Shown: positions 1 to 7,216 of the stretch, one piece after another
How positions within the stretch are numbered: the first letter of the stretch is position 1
Layout of the letters: each line of letters opens with the position of its first letter
Source: UMGS1766 sp963597355
GTDB taxonomy: Bacteria > Bacillota > Clostridia > Oscillospirales > Oscillospiraceae
NCBI GenBank assembly: GCA_963597355.1
Contig: CAVBPR010000021.1
Span: 1 to 62,264, forward strand
Direction: 5' to 3'
DNA: 62,264 bases
The notes under the pieces: generated by a model
The model's input: only the letters and a program-made list of their open reading frames with translations
Told to the model about the DNA's origin: nothing
The model's database searches: none
Translations under genes and position numbers: made by a program

Positions 1-1
1 C

Positions 2-127
2 CTGCGGCTTCGATGCAGATCATGCAAAACTGGCGCGCAGTGCAAAGGATGCGAGACATTCTGCCGCGCCCCGGTGCATTACACTTTGCGTACTGCTATA
101 GATCCGAACATCATCGAACACCCGTAA
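2..127 (+). other. Possible 3' end of an unidentified cysteine-rich CDS
   Basis: An open frame runs in from the left edge and stops at TAA 125-127. Its 41 codons contain six cysteines in CxxC-like spacing (CRSC, CKGCETFC). I do not recognise a family. It may be the tail of a truncated gene or chance coding potential in GC-rich DNA. About 130 bases with no other visible gene separate it from the acetyltransferase start. Confidence 0.15.
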
Positions 128-221
128 ACTGTAAAAAGCCGTTATAGGTCAGACCTCTGTCGACTGACGGCGGCCGAACTGTAACATCTCAAAGATATAT
201 ATTTCTCCGAAGTGCGCGTGC

Positions 222-245
222 TATAATCAGTTTATTGTAAGGAGG
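222..245 (+). promoter_or_regulatory. -10 box and ribosome site of the GNAT gene
   Basis: A consensus TATAAT lies at 222-227 and AAGGAGG at 239-245. No convincing -35 box is visible. The distance from the ribosome site to the ATG at 260 is 14 bases, longer than usual, but an in-frame stop at 248-250 excludes any earlier start. Confidence 0.5.
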
Positions 246-259
246 TCTAAAATTCAGAA

Positions 260-775
260 ATGATCATAAAATATGCTACCAAAGAAGATATCGCTGCCAT
301 TGCCGCCGTGGAGGCCGCCTGTTTTCCGCCTGCAGAGGCAGCTACCGAAAAGGAATTTATCGAAAGAGTAAGGTACTATGGTGATCACTTTTGGCTCATG
401 TATGAGGGAGAAAAGCTAATCGCCTTCGTGGATGGTTTTGTTACAGACGAATCGGATCTGACCGATGCGATGTATGAAAACGCCGCCATGCACGATGAAA
501 AGGGTGCATGGCAGATGATCTTTGGCGTTAATACAATGCCTGCATACCGCCGATGCGGCTATGCAGGCAAATTGATCCGTCGAGCCATCGAGGATGCCGG
601 AAAACAGGGACGCAAAGGTATGGTGCTAACCTGTAAAGAGCCGCTGATCCATTACTATGCATCCTTTGGATTTGAAGATGAGGGTGTCTCAGATAAATCT
701 ACCCATGGAAATGTGGAATGGCACCAGATGCGGCTGCGCTTTTCTTCCTCCTCCGGTTCTGACTCCAATGTTTGA
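260..775 (+). CDS. GNAT-family N-acetyltransferase
   Basis: This 171-residue protein has the GNAT fold pattern: an N-terminal beta strand and helix (IIKYATKEDIAAIAAVEAAC), then the acetyl-CoA pyrophosphate-binding motif A at residues 97-104 (RRCGYAGK), then the C-terminal IHYYASFGFEDEG segment that matches the family's YxxxGF motif. It would transfer an acetyl group from acetyl-CoA to an amine; the substrate cannot be read from sequence. It stands alone on the plus strand, followed by a hairpin terminator. The length is normal for a single-domain GNAT. Confidence 0.85.
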   Translation: MIIKYATKEDIAAIAAVEAACFPPAEAATEKEFIERVRYYGDHFWLMYEGEKLIAFVDGFVTDESDLTDAMYENAAMHDEKGAWQMIFGVNTMPAYRRCGYAGKLIRRAIEDAGKQGRKGMVLTCKEPLIHYYASFGFEDEGVSDKSTHGNVEWHQMRLRFSSSSGSDSNV

Positions 776-830
776 CACTCCCCATGCCTATGCGGGAAGG
801 GCATAAGGAAGTAAAGACATTTTAGGGAAA

Positions 831-863
831 TCCCGGCGCAGCAATTTGTCACGCCGGGGTTTC
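831..863 (+). terminator. Intrinsic terminator after the GNAT gene
   Basis: CCCGGCG pairs with CGCCGGG across a 13-base loop, followed by GTTTCT. The T-run is short, so efficiency is uncertain. Confidence 0.45.
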
Positions 864-1073
864 TGCGTCTGCGAACATATTCGCTTTCTTTAAGGGGATC
901 CGAACTGTTCCGACATAAGTAAAATAGATTTCGATAGTCACGTGTTTCTTGCCGTTGATTTTTTTCGAGCTATGCACAACGATCTTTTGAATCAACTCGA
1001 CTATCTGACCAGCCACTTTTACTTCACTGTATTTGAGGCAAAAGTGTAAAAGACCAGACTCCACAATCGTCAA
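849..1073 (-). pseudogene. C-terminal remnant of a serine site-specific recombinase (DUF4368-type)
   Basis: The 74-residue frame contains LIQKIVVHSSKK followed by VTIEIYFTYVGTVRIPL. This matches the end of large serine recombinases (resolvase-Ypet-DUF4368), where an I-x-V-H strand is followed by V-x-I-x-Y-x-F-x-G. The resolvase catalytic domain and zinc-ribbon domain are absent upstream; only about 50 bases remain before an unrelated hairpin. It cannot be active and probably marks the scar of a lost mobile element next to the conjugative-element debris at 5-8.6 kb. Confidence 0.55.
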
Positions 1074-1121
1074 CGGATTTTGGTTGATTCAATCTTTGTA
1101 GTCGCTCATGTGCTCACCCCC

Positions 1122-1173
1122 CTTATTTCTAAAAGGCCAACCTACATCAGGTAGATTGACCTTTTAGAATAAG
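1122..1173. repeat. Long near-perfect inverted repeat
   Basis: CTTATT-TCTAAAAGG and downstream CCTTTTAGA-ATAAG form a stem of more than 20 pairs, interrupted by one bulge and a few mismatches. Neither strand has a T-run after the stem, so it is not a typical intrinsic terminator. It lies between the recombinase remnant and the DUF4405 gene and could be an element end or a bidirectional 3' hairpin. Confidence 0.5.
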
Positions 1174-1231
1174 CAACATTCTGGCTGAAAAACTTTTAAT
1201 CATAAAGGACTTGCCAGGAACACTACCTGAG

Positions 1232-1918
1232 TTATTTGCTGCAAATCTTTGTTTTTGCATTTGTATTGCGCAATAACACATTCATAGAATAGCCAATCGC
1301 TACGAACAGCTCCATCACCGCCAGATAGTCCAGCAGGAAAGCGATGAGCGGTTCGGAATAATCAAAGAACACAAAATGGCTTTTCAGCAGTAGGTAAAGT
1401 CCCACATCCCGGCGGGCGAAGGCCAAGGCTCCGTAGGCGGCAAAGGAATATCCGGCAATTCTGAGTACCCATGTGCGTATCTGATTGGGCCGCAGGTGCT
1501 TCCGCGCCATGGTCAGCAGCATATTCCAGTGCATTCCCAAATGCAGGCTCATCAGCACAAAGCCCCAGAAGGCGCAGAGAATATGCAACTTTCCGGCCAA
1601 CTCATAGCCGCCGTGCTTTGGAAGAAACACAAACACATGGCGGGACAGCACGATACCGCTGACCATGGAGCCGATCATGCACAGGAAAATCAGCCCGACG
1701 AGCGCCGTCTGCACAAGGCGCAGGGGCGTATAGCGCCCCTGCGGCACTGCCTTGATCCATCGATGGTTCAAAATATGGTGCGTCACGAACAGGGCGAACA
1801 TTCCCATGCCAATCCACTCGTGAGCCGTCTCGCCCACAAGGCCGTAGGCCATCAGAAACAGCATGGACACCGACATGGCCGCATCCACGGCGATTTTTAT
1901 TTTGAGAATTGGTTTCAT
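1232..1918 (-). CDS. DUF4405 multi-helix membrane protein
   Basis: The 228-residue protein has at least five hydrophobic segments and histidine-bearing helices (THHILNHRW near residue 46, HILCAFW and HLGMHW in the middle). This is the arrangement of DUF4405, a family resembling cytochrome b561/thiosulfate-reductase cytochrome b. Haem binding is therefore plausible but not shown. Its ATG overlaps the stop of the upstream truncated hydrolase by four bases (ATGA), so the two are translationally coupled. It is the last gene of a minus-strand redox cluster containing flavodoxin-like proteins and an aldo/keto reductase, which fits an electron-transfer role. Confidence 0.75.
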   Translation of the reverse strand: MKPILKIKIAVDAAMSVSMLFLMAYGLVGETAHEWIGMGMFALFVTHHILNHRWIKAVPQGRYTPLRLVQTALVGLIFLCMIGSMVSGIVLSRHVFVFLPKHGGYELAGKLHILCAFWGFVLMSLHLGMHWNMLLTMARKHLRPNQIRTWVLRIAGYSFAAYGALAFARRDVGLYLLLKSHFVFFDYSEPLIAFLLDYLAVMELFVAIGYSMNVLLRNTNAKTKICSK

Positions 1919-2268
1919 GTCCTCATCCTTTGCTGTGGGAGATCACCCCTATCGTAGCCCGGCATGACCACCATCATGGGGAATCTGCGGCTGCCGTCGT
2001 AGCTGTCGGGCAGGTAGTAGCTGTAATGGATGTCGCCGTCGGCGCCGGAGAAAATTTGCTCTGCAAACAGGCCGGTCTGAACCGGTACCGATGTTTCGTC
2101 GGGAGGCGTGTTCTCGGCTGGCTCCTCCGGTGATGTGGTCGGTGTGTCTATGTCCGGTGCCGTAACGGCAGGAGGCTCCGGCTGGGTCGATGCTGCCGTA
2201 CCGGCTCCGCCCCCCGCAAGAGCCAGTATCAGCACAAGCGCCAAAGCAAGTGAAAGTAAGCGCTTCAC
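1915..2268 (-). pseudogene. Truncated secreted alpha/beta hydrolase (signal peptide plus first strands only)
   Basis: The 117-residue product begins with a classic signal peptide (MKRLLSLALALVLILALAGG). It continues with a Pro/Thr/Glu-rich linker to about residue 65 and then the first hydrolase strands (IHYSYYLPDSYDG, FPMMVVMPGYDR). The frame then changes to an unrelated ten-residue tail. The nucleophile elbow and the rest of the roughly 200-residue catalytic domain are missing, consistent with an internal deletion. It starts four bases inside the aldo/keto reductase stop (ATGA overlap) and ends over the DUF4405 start, so coupling along the operon survives. Secretion may still occur; catalysis cannot. 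Confidence 0.7.
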
Positions 2269-3110
2269 TTCTGCTCGTCCACCGGCGGAACCATTTCCGC
2301 GTACTTTTTGAGCATTTCCGGGGTGCTGGTGTAGTAGCGCACGTTCTTGTTGAGGGCGGCGACCTGCGCCATTTCGTTCTCCGTCAGAGCAAAGTCGAAC
2401 AGGTCGAAGTTGGACTTGATATGGTCGGGGTTCTTGGATCCGGGGATGACGATGTTGCCGCTCTGGATGTGCCAGCGAAGAATGATCTGGGGTGCGGACT
2501 TGCCGTACTTCTCGTCAAGCTGAGCAAACAGCGGCTCCTGAAGCAGTGCCTTGTCACCGTGACCCAGCGGATACCATGCCTGCGGCACGATGCCGTTCTC
2601 TTTCAGGAACGCTTTCAGTTCCGGTTCCTGATAGTAGGGGTGCAGTTCAGTCTGCAAGACTGTGGGTCGTACCTCGCAGATAGAGAGAATTTCTTCAATC
2701 TGCTCTTTCTTGAAGTTGGACAGGCCGATGGCGCGCACCTTCCCCTCCTTGTACGCCTTCTCCATCTGGCGGTAGCCGGCCACATAGTTCCCTGCGGGCT
2801 GGTGGATCAGCAGCAGGTCGATGTAGGGGGTATCCAGACGGGCAAGGGTCTTGTCCACTGCGTCGGGCTGCTCATAAAAGCTGGGCCACAGCTTGTTTTC
2901 GAGGAAAATTTTCTCCCGCTGCAAGCCGGACTTCTTCATGGCGCGGCCAACGGCCTTTTCATTCACATAAACGTTGGCGGTATCGATCAGGCGATAGCCG
3001 TCCTGCAAGGCACTGACGCAGGAAGTTTCCGCCTCATCTGGGGTCAGCAGGAACGTGCCGATACCGGCCATGGGCATTTTCACGCCGTTATTGAGATTTG
3101 CGTATTCCAT
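2265..3110 (-). CDS. Aldo/keto reductase
   Basis: This complete 281-residue AKR has the catalytic tetrad D43, Y48 (DTANVY), K73 (ENKLW) and H103 (LIHQP), and the C-terminal NADP-binding signature (IVIPGSKNPDHIKSN). It would reduce a carbonyl with NADPH in the cytoplasm; the substrate is unknown. A ribosome site (GGAGG) precedes the ATG. The upstream gene (flavodoxin-like, 3124-3573) is 13 bases away and the downstream hydrolase overlaps by four bases, so this is one operon. AKR, FMN flavoprotein and alpha/beta hydrolase genes often cluster in gut clostridia. Confidence 0.9.
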   Translation of the reverse strand: MEYANLNNGVKMPMAGIGTFLLTPDEAETSCVSALQDGYRLIDTANVYVNEKAVGRAMKKSGLQREKIFLENKLWPSFYEQPDAVDKTLARLDTPYIDLLLIHQPAGNYVAGYRQMEKAYKEGKVRAIGLSNFKKEQIEEILSICEVRPTVLQTELHPYYQEPELKAFLKENGIVPQAWYPLGHGDKALLQEPLFAQLDEKYGKSAPQIILRWHIQSGNIVIPGSKNPDHIKSNFDLFDFALTENEMAQVAALNKNVRYYTSTPEMLKKYAEMVPPVDEQK

Positions 3111-3123
3111 AAAAGCTTCCTCC

Positions 3124-3573
3124 TTAAATCGTCTTGCTGAGTTTTTCAGCCTCGGCTTTATTGGTTGCCATGCCGCCGTAGGCCATGCCGTAGAGCGCGG
3201 CGAAGCGCTTCATGGTGTACTCGCCCGCCTCCAGCATCCATTTTTCAGGGGCAGCGCCCTGAAATACAAAGTACAGCCTGCGGCCGGACAGTGAGCCGTT
3301 TTCCACCTTTCCATAGAACCGGTCCAGCACATTGCGCGCGCTGCCGCAGATATTGTGCCAGTAGACGGGAGAGCCGATGACGATGGTATCTGCCTGCTTC
3401 ATGGCAGCAATGACAGCATCCAGCCCGTCGCCGGGGAGATTCTGACCGAAAGCACCGATGGTGTAGTCAGTCAGATTCAGGGTTTCATATTCTTTGCCTT
3501 TCAGCAGTGCTGCCGCCAGCAGAGCGGTGTTTCCGTTTTGATTGGGACTGCCGTTGATAAATAAAATGCTCAT
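3124..3573 (-). CDS. Flavodoxin-like NAD(P)H:FMN reductase family protein
   Basis: The 149-residue protein has the FMN phosphate loop at residues 7-15 (NGSPNQNGN) and the GSPVYWHN isoalloxazine-side motif of the FMN reductase/flavodoxin-like fold. It is shorter than most family members (about 180) but has a plausible end. It overlaps nothing and sits 12 bases downstream of a second, longer homologue (3586-4125). Role: flavin-dependent reduction, probably of quinones or small electrophiles. The exact substrate is not inferable. Confidence 0.8.
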   Translation of the reverse strand: MSILFINGSPNQNGNTALLAAALLKGKEYETLNLTDYTIGAFGQNLPGDGLDAVIAAMKQADTIVIGSPVYWHNICGSARNVLDRFYGKVENGSLSGRRLYFVFQGAAPEKWMLEAGEYTMKRFAALYGMAYGGMATNKAEAEKLSKTI

Positions 3574-3585
3574 CGCAATGCTCCT

Positions 3586-4125
3586 TTACACATTCTTGCC
3601 CATTTCATAGGCTTGCTCCATAGTGGGGGTATTCTTCACCTTGCCCGGCTCATACACACCGCCACCGATGATAACGCCCTTTTCCACTGCACCCTCCACG
3701 CAGTCGACATAGCCTCGAAGGCAAGACAGGGTGGTATCAGCGGACGAATGGGCTTCGTCTGCCATGGTGACGATGTAGTAAAACTCCTTGTTCTTGACCT
3801 CCAGCCAGCGGGCTACCGTACGGTCAATGACTGCTTTCAACTGGGCGTCGATGGAATAGAAATAGACCGGGCTGGCCAATACCAACACATCGGCATCGAT
3901 CATCTTTTGCAGGACTTCGGCCATGTCGTCCTTGTGAACGCAGGCTCCGCCGTGGTCACGGCAGTAGTAGCAGGCGGAACAGGGGTGAATCTTCTTGCTG
4001 ACAACACGGATCTTTTCCACCTCGTTGCCTGCTTCCTGTGCGCCCTGTGCAAATTTGTCACACAGAATGTCCGAGTTTCCGCCCTTGCGGGGGCTGCCGG
4101 ACAGGATCAGAACTTTCTTTCCCAT
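3586..4125 (-). CDS. Flavodoxin family protein with cysteine cluster (iron-sulfur-flavoprotein-like)
   Basis: The 179-residue protein has an FMN loop at residues 10-18 (GSPRKGGNS) and the ASPVYFYSID motif. Residues 49-62 carry a CxxCxxC...C cluster (C49, C52, C55, C62), as in the iron-sulfur flavoproteins of anaerobes. It could bind a [4Fe-4S] cluster plus FMN and shuttle electrons. The start has a GGAGGAATATCC ribosome site. It is followed closely by the smaller flavodoxin-like gene and preceded by a truncated hydrolase gene, all in one minus-strand operon. Confidence 0.82.
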   Translation of the reverse strand: MGKKVLILSGSPRKGGNSDILCDKFAQGAQEAGNEVEKIRVVSKKIHPCSACYYCRDHGGACVHKDDMAEVLQKMIDADVLVLASPVYFYSIDAQLKAVIDRTVARWLEVKNKEFYYIVTMADEAHSSADTTLSCLRGYVDCVEGAVEKGVIIGGGVYEPGKVKNTPTMEQAYEMGKNV

Positions 4126-4142
4126 GGATATTCCTCCAAAAT

Positions 4143-4979
4143 TTATTGATTAGATTCGGCAAAAACCGTTTCCAGCCATGCGGCATAATCCTTGACCCAG
4201 CCGCCGTCGGAGCCGAAACCGTGGGGCCAGCCGTTCAAAACGATGCGCCCGGTGGGAATGCCCATGCCGGAGATCACATCATACTGCTGCTGGAACTGGC
4301 GGTAGAAGGGATCTTCGGTGCCGTAGACATAGAAGGTCGGCGGCAAATTGCCCTCTTTCAGCCAGTCCGAGTCCATGTTGCCCACGCTGAGGCGGCCATA
4401 GAAGGAATAGATCATGCCCGCAGCGGAGGCGTGCGCAGGAACAGCGTCCAACTCGTCCGGCACATAGGTGCTGTCCAGCGCCGTACCGTTCACGTCCTCG
4501 TCATAGTGCATCAGAAATTCACCGGCCTGAATGCCGCCTGCGGAAAAGCCCATGACGGCAATATCATCCGGGTCAATACCGTAGACCTCCGCATTTTTGC
4601 GGACAAAGCGAACGGCTCTCGCCACATCCAGCGCACCTTCCTCCTGCGTATAGGGAGAAAGGCGATAGTCCACGATGAAGGTCCGGAAGCCCAACTCCCG
4701 CAGTGCTGCGGCGGTAGGCAGCGAATCGGTGTAGTTGCCCCGAAATTGGTAAGCACCGCCTGCCATCAGCACCACAGCACCCTTCGGCTCCACGCCCTCC
4801 CGGACAGGAATGGTGGTCACATAGGGACGAAAGTCATAGTTGTCGAAGTATCCGGTCATATTCTGCGTAAACTTCGTCTTGGCAGGGGCATTGTCCTCCT
4901 CCCACAGGTACAGGACTTGAATGTTCGTGGGGTCTGCCGCTGTATTCAGCACCGTATCATTTCCCGCCGGCTCCGGCAT
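4143..4979 (-). pseudogene. Alpha/beta hydrolase (esterase/acetyl-xylan-esterase-like), 5'-truncated
   Basis: The 278-residue frame carries a full catalytic core: oxyanion region MAGGAYQFRG, nucleophile S146 in GFSAGG, acid D223 (YGTEDPF) and base H253 (WPHGFG). The reading frame begins abruptly at an ATG lying directly against an inverted repeat (4980-5010), with no ribosome site. The first residues (MPEPAGND) look like the end of a signal-peptide/linker region rather than a true N-terminus. I infer that a rearrangement at the conjugative-element border removed the promoter and export signal. If transcribed, the protein would stay cytoplasmic. Confidence 0.65.
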
Positions 4980-5015
4980 ACGACTGTGACAAAAAAGGTG
5001 TCACAGTCGTTTTTC
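4980..5015 (+). terminator. Intrinsic terminator at the border of the conjugative-element remnant
   Basis: ACGACTGTGAC (4980-4990) pairs perfectly with GTCACAGTCGT (5000-5010), followed by TTTTTC. The polarity is plus, yet everything to its left is minus-strand coding. It therefore appears to be the right-hand part of a fragment whose own gene is gone, and it marks a junction. Confidence 0.6.
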
Positions 5016-5079
5016 TTTGTTGTATCGCGCAGAAATCACGAAATCGACGAATGATTTTCGAAGTGCGTTTTAGAGAGAT

Positions 5080-5113
5080 GTCCAACTGTTTTTAAGACCA
5101 TTGGACTTTTTTG
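5080..5113 (+). terminator. Short hairpin with T-run in the leader of the ParM-like gene
   Basis: GTCCAA (5080-5085) pairs with TTGGAC (5101-5106), followed by TTTTTT. A second GTTGGAC follows at once and could form an alternative pairing. The rest of 5016-5317 holds no gene. Confidence 0.35.
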
Positions 5114-5217
5114 TTGGACGGTTTGGGGTAGGGGCGCGCCTCCCTGACACCTAGTTCTGCAGCTTTTTAGAGGAAGTTTCACCTCTTTCCTGCTGTTTTC
5201 AGAATGTTTTCAATTTC

Positions 5218-5246
5218 CCCGTAGCCATTGGCTGCGGGAATTTTTG
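5218..5246 (+). terminator. Terminator or attenuator hairpin upstream of the ParM-like gene
   Basis: CCCGTAGCC pairs with GGCTGCGGG (one G-T pair) across a three-base loop, followed by AATTTTTG. It lies about 70 bases before the ParM-like start and may attenuate that operon. Confidence 0.5.
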
Positions 5247-5317
5247 TTTTTCCGACAGTTCTCAATTTGTTTTCAAGTTTACCATTTTACACCAATTCAA
5301 GAAAGTGAGGAACTCCC

Positions 5318-6247
5318 ATGAGTATCATTATCGGCATTGACCACGGCTACTACGCCATCAAAACAGCACACTGCTCGTTCCCGGCAGGACTTACCAGCTA
5401 CGGAGAACATGAACCCTACACCCGCCAAGGACTCTTAGAGTTTGGCGGGTGCTTTTTTGTTTGCGGCACTGGGCGGCAGCCTATCCAGCGCGACAAGGCT
5501 GTGAACGACAACTATTACCTGCTGACGTTGACGGCCATCGTAAAAGAAATCCAGCAGCGTGGCCTGCCGCCCGAATGTTCGGTGCGGATCGCGGCCGGGC
5601 TGCCGCTGACCAGCTTCGGACGCGACAAGCCGAAGTTCCGCGATTATCTGCTGCGAAGCAGACAACCTGTGAATTTCCGCTTTGAGGGCGTGGAGTACAG
5701 CATCACAATCGAGGAAGTGGCCATCTTTCCGCAGGGGTACGCCGCCCTTATGACCGAGACTGGACTTTTACAGGATGAGCCATCCATGCTCCTTATGGAC
5801 TTGGGCGGGTGGACCGTGGACCTCATGCGCATTGACAACGCCATTCCTGTGGCCGACACAGCGCACAGCCTTGAACTTGGTATGATCCGCTGTGTGGATG
5901 ACATCCGCGAACAGGTGCGCCGGGAAACTGGGCTGTCCCTCACTGATGTCCAAATCGAGAATATGCTGGCGGGCCAGCCTTGCACGGTCAGCGAGACTGT
6001 GCGTGACATAGTGAACCGGCAGGGCCGCAAATACACGGAGCATTTACTGTCCGCTACGATGGAAGCGGGCTTCGATCTGCACGCCATCCCCGCCGTGTTG
6101 CTGGGCGGCGGCGCATCCGTGGTGAGCCGCCACCTCAGCCCCAAAGACGGCCTTTGCAAGACGATTTTCCTGCTGGACGACAAGGTGAACGCTGTCGGAT
6201 TCGAACGCGCGTTGGCCGCCGTGTCGCGCCGTAAGAGCGAGGCATGA
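5318..6247 (+). CDS. ParM/StbA-family actin-like ATPase of a conjugative element
   Basis: The 309-residue protein has the actin-fold signatures: phosphate-1 loop at residues 6-14 (GIDHGYYAI), phosphate-2 loop at 161-166 (DLGGWT) and the adenosine motif LLGGGASVV near residue 262. ParM proteins polymerise with ATP and push plasmid or element copies apart, bound through a partner at a centromere site. The ATG has a GTGAGGAACTCCC ribosome region. The next gene overlaps by four bases, as expected for a parM-parR-like pair. It is one of the few intact genes of this element remnant. Confidence 0.82.
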   Translation: MSIIIGIDHGYYAIKTAHCSFPAGLTSYGEHEPYTRQGLLEFGGCFFVCGTGRQPIQRDKAVNDNYYLLTLTAIVKEIQQRGLPPECSVRIAAGLPLTSFGRDKPKFRDYLLRSRQPVNFRFEGVEYSITIEEVAIFPQGYAALMTETGLLQDEPSMLLMDLGGWTVDLMRIDNAIPVADTAHSLELGMIRCVDDIREQVRRETGLSLTDVQIENMLAGQPCTVSETVRDIVNRQGRKYTEHLLSATMEAGFDLHAIPAVLLGGGASVVSRHLSPKDGLCKTIFLLDDKVNAVGFERALAAVSRRKSEA

Positions 6248-6516
6248 AACGCCCGCAGTATGTTTTCCGTCCAAACCCAAACGACCCGCAGCACCGCCGC
6301 GCGTGGGCACTGCTGCAGCAGACACCGCCCACCAGGCGCAAGGAGTTCTTGGTGCAAGCCATCCTTGCGGCAGAGCGGACGGATAGGCTGGAAGAAAGCA
6401 TCCGCAAGGTGGTGCGCGAGGAATTGCAAGCGGCCAGCATAGCCACTGCTGTTCCAAGCCCGCCGCCGGATGATGCGATTCCAAATTCCGCGCTCGACTT
6501 CTTATCTGCACTTTAG
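6244..6516 (+). CDS. Small ParR-like partner of the ParM ATPase (putative)
   Basis: This 90-residue basic protein has helical segments (RRKEFLVQAILAAE, LEESIRKVVREELQAA) and a proline-rich tail. Its start overlaps the ParM-like stop (ATGA). The position and size are those of centromere-binding partners of actin-like segregation ATPases, but no ribbon-helix-helix signature is obvious. The assignment rests on context, not homology. Downstream, a GGGGGGTG site precedes only a two-codon frame (ATG CAT TAA at 6531-6539), suggesting a lost gene. Confidence 0.5.
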   Translation: MKRPQYVFRPNPNDPQHRRAWALLQQTPPTRRKEFLVQAILAAERTDRLEESIRKVVREELQAASIATAVPSPPPDDAIPNSALDFLSAL

Positions 6517-6625
6517 GGGGGTGATTCCCATGCATTAAGTTTTTGTTGGTTATGGCTGCTTTGACAACAAAATTCGATGAATTGTCGTTGGTTCTTGTGA
6601 ATAGCTTTGCTCCCGACGTTGTGAT

Positions 6626-7216
6626 ATGCTTGCTTTGCAAAACAAAGAAAGGAGACACACCATCAGCAAATTGACCGTCACCATCCCGGATGACCTGCAC
6701 CAGCAAATCAGAGATGAACTGGAACGACAGGGCATCACCACATCGCAATTCATCGAACAGGCCGTAACCACATTTTTTGAGAAACCGAAGGGAGTCAACA
6801 ACATGGCAACACGCACGTTAGCAATTCAGGTGTCCGAAGAACTTTTCCAGCGCATCAAGGACTACCTTGCTCGGTACGAGCAGGTACACCACTGCCGACT
6901 GAGCCAGAAAGCGTTCATCATCGGCTTGATCGAAGCCGAACTGGACGAGGCCGACGAGGAATTTGAAGCGGCAGAGGCGGCCAAGGTTGCGGAAGCTGCA
7001 GAGGTCGAACAGGCTGGGGAAGAATCCGAAGTGGCATGGGATGAAGATGCCCCAGACGATGAGAACACCCCCGCCGAGGAAGATAACCCCCCGCAGGATG
7101 AGGACGAAGCCGATTCCGATGAGGACGAATCAGACTTGCCCGAAGAAGATGCGGATGCCGACACTGACTCCGATGACCCAGATGACACCGAAATGGAGGT
7201 AGATGCACAATACTGA
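6626..7216 (+). CDS. Ribbon-helix-helix DNA-binding protein with acidic C-terminal tail; start codon apparently mutated
   Basis: The natural start seems to be position 6662: AAAGGAG (6648-6654) is spaced correctly before ATC-AGC-AAA-TTG, which would read MSKLTVTIPDD if ATC were ATG. An upstream ATG (6626, no ribosome site) or TTG at 6671 keeps the frame open. Residues about 15-45 form a ribbon-helix-helix (LTVTIPDDLHQQIRDEL). A second similar segment begins at M60 (MATRTLAIQVSEELFQRIKD), which has its own AAGGGAG site and could be an internal start at 6803. The last 100 residues are mainly Asp and Glu. It is probably an element transcription regulator or relaxosome accessory. A dyad around AATTCGATGAATT (6571-6583) upstream could be its operator. 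Confidence 0.6.
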   Translation: MLALQNKERRHTISKLTVTIPDDLHQQIRDELERQGITTSQFIEQAVTTFFEKPKGVNNMATRTLAIQVSEELFQRIKDYLARYEQVHHCRLSQKAFIIGLIEAELDEADEEFEAAEAAKVAEAAEVEQAGEESEVAWDEDAPDDENTPAEEDNPPQDEDEADSDEDESDLPEEDADADTDSDDPDDTEMEVDAQY

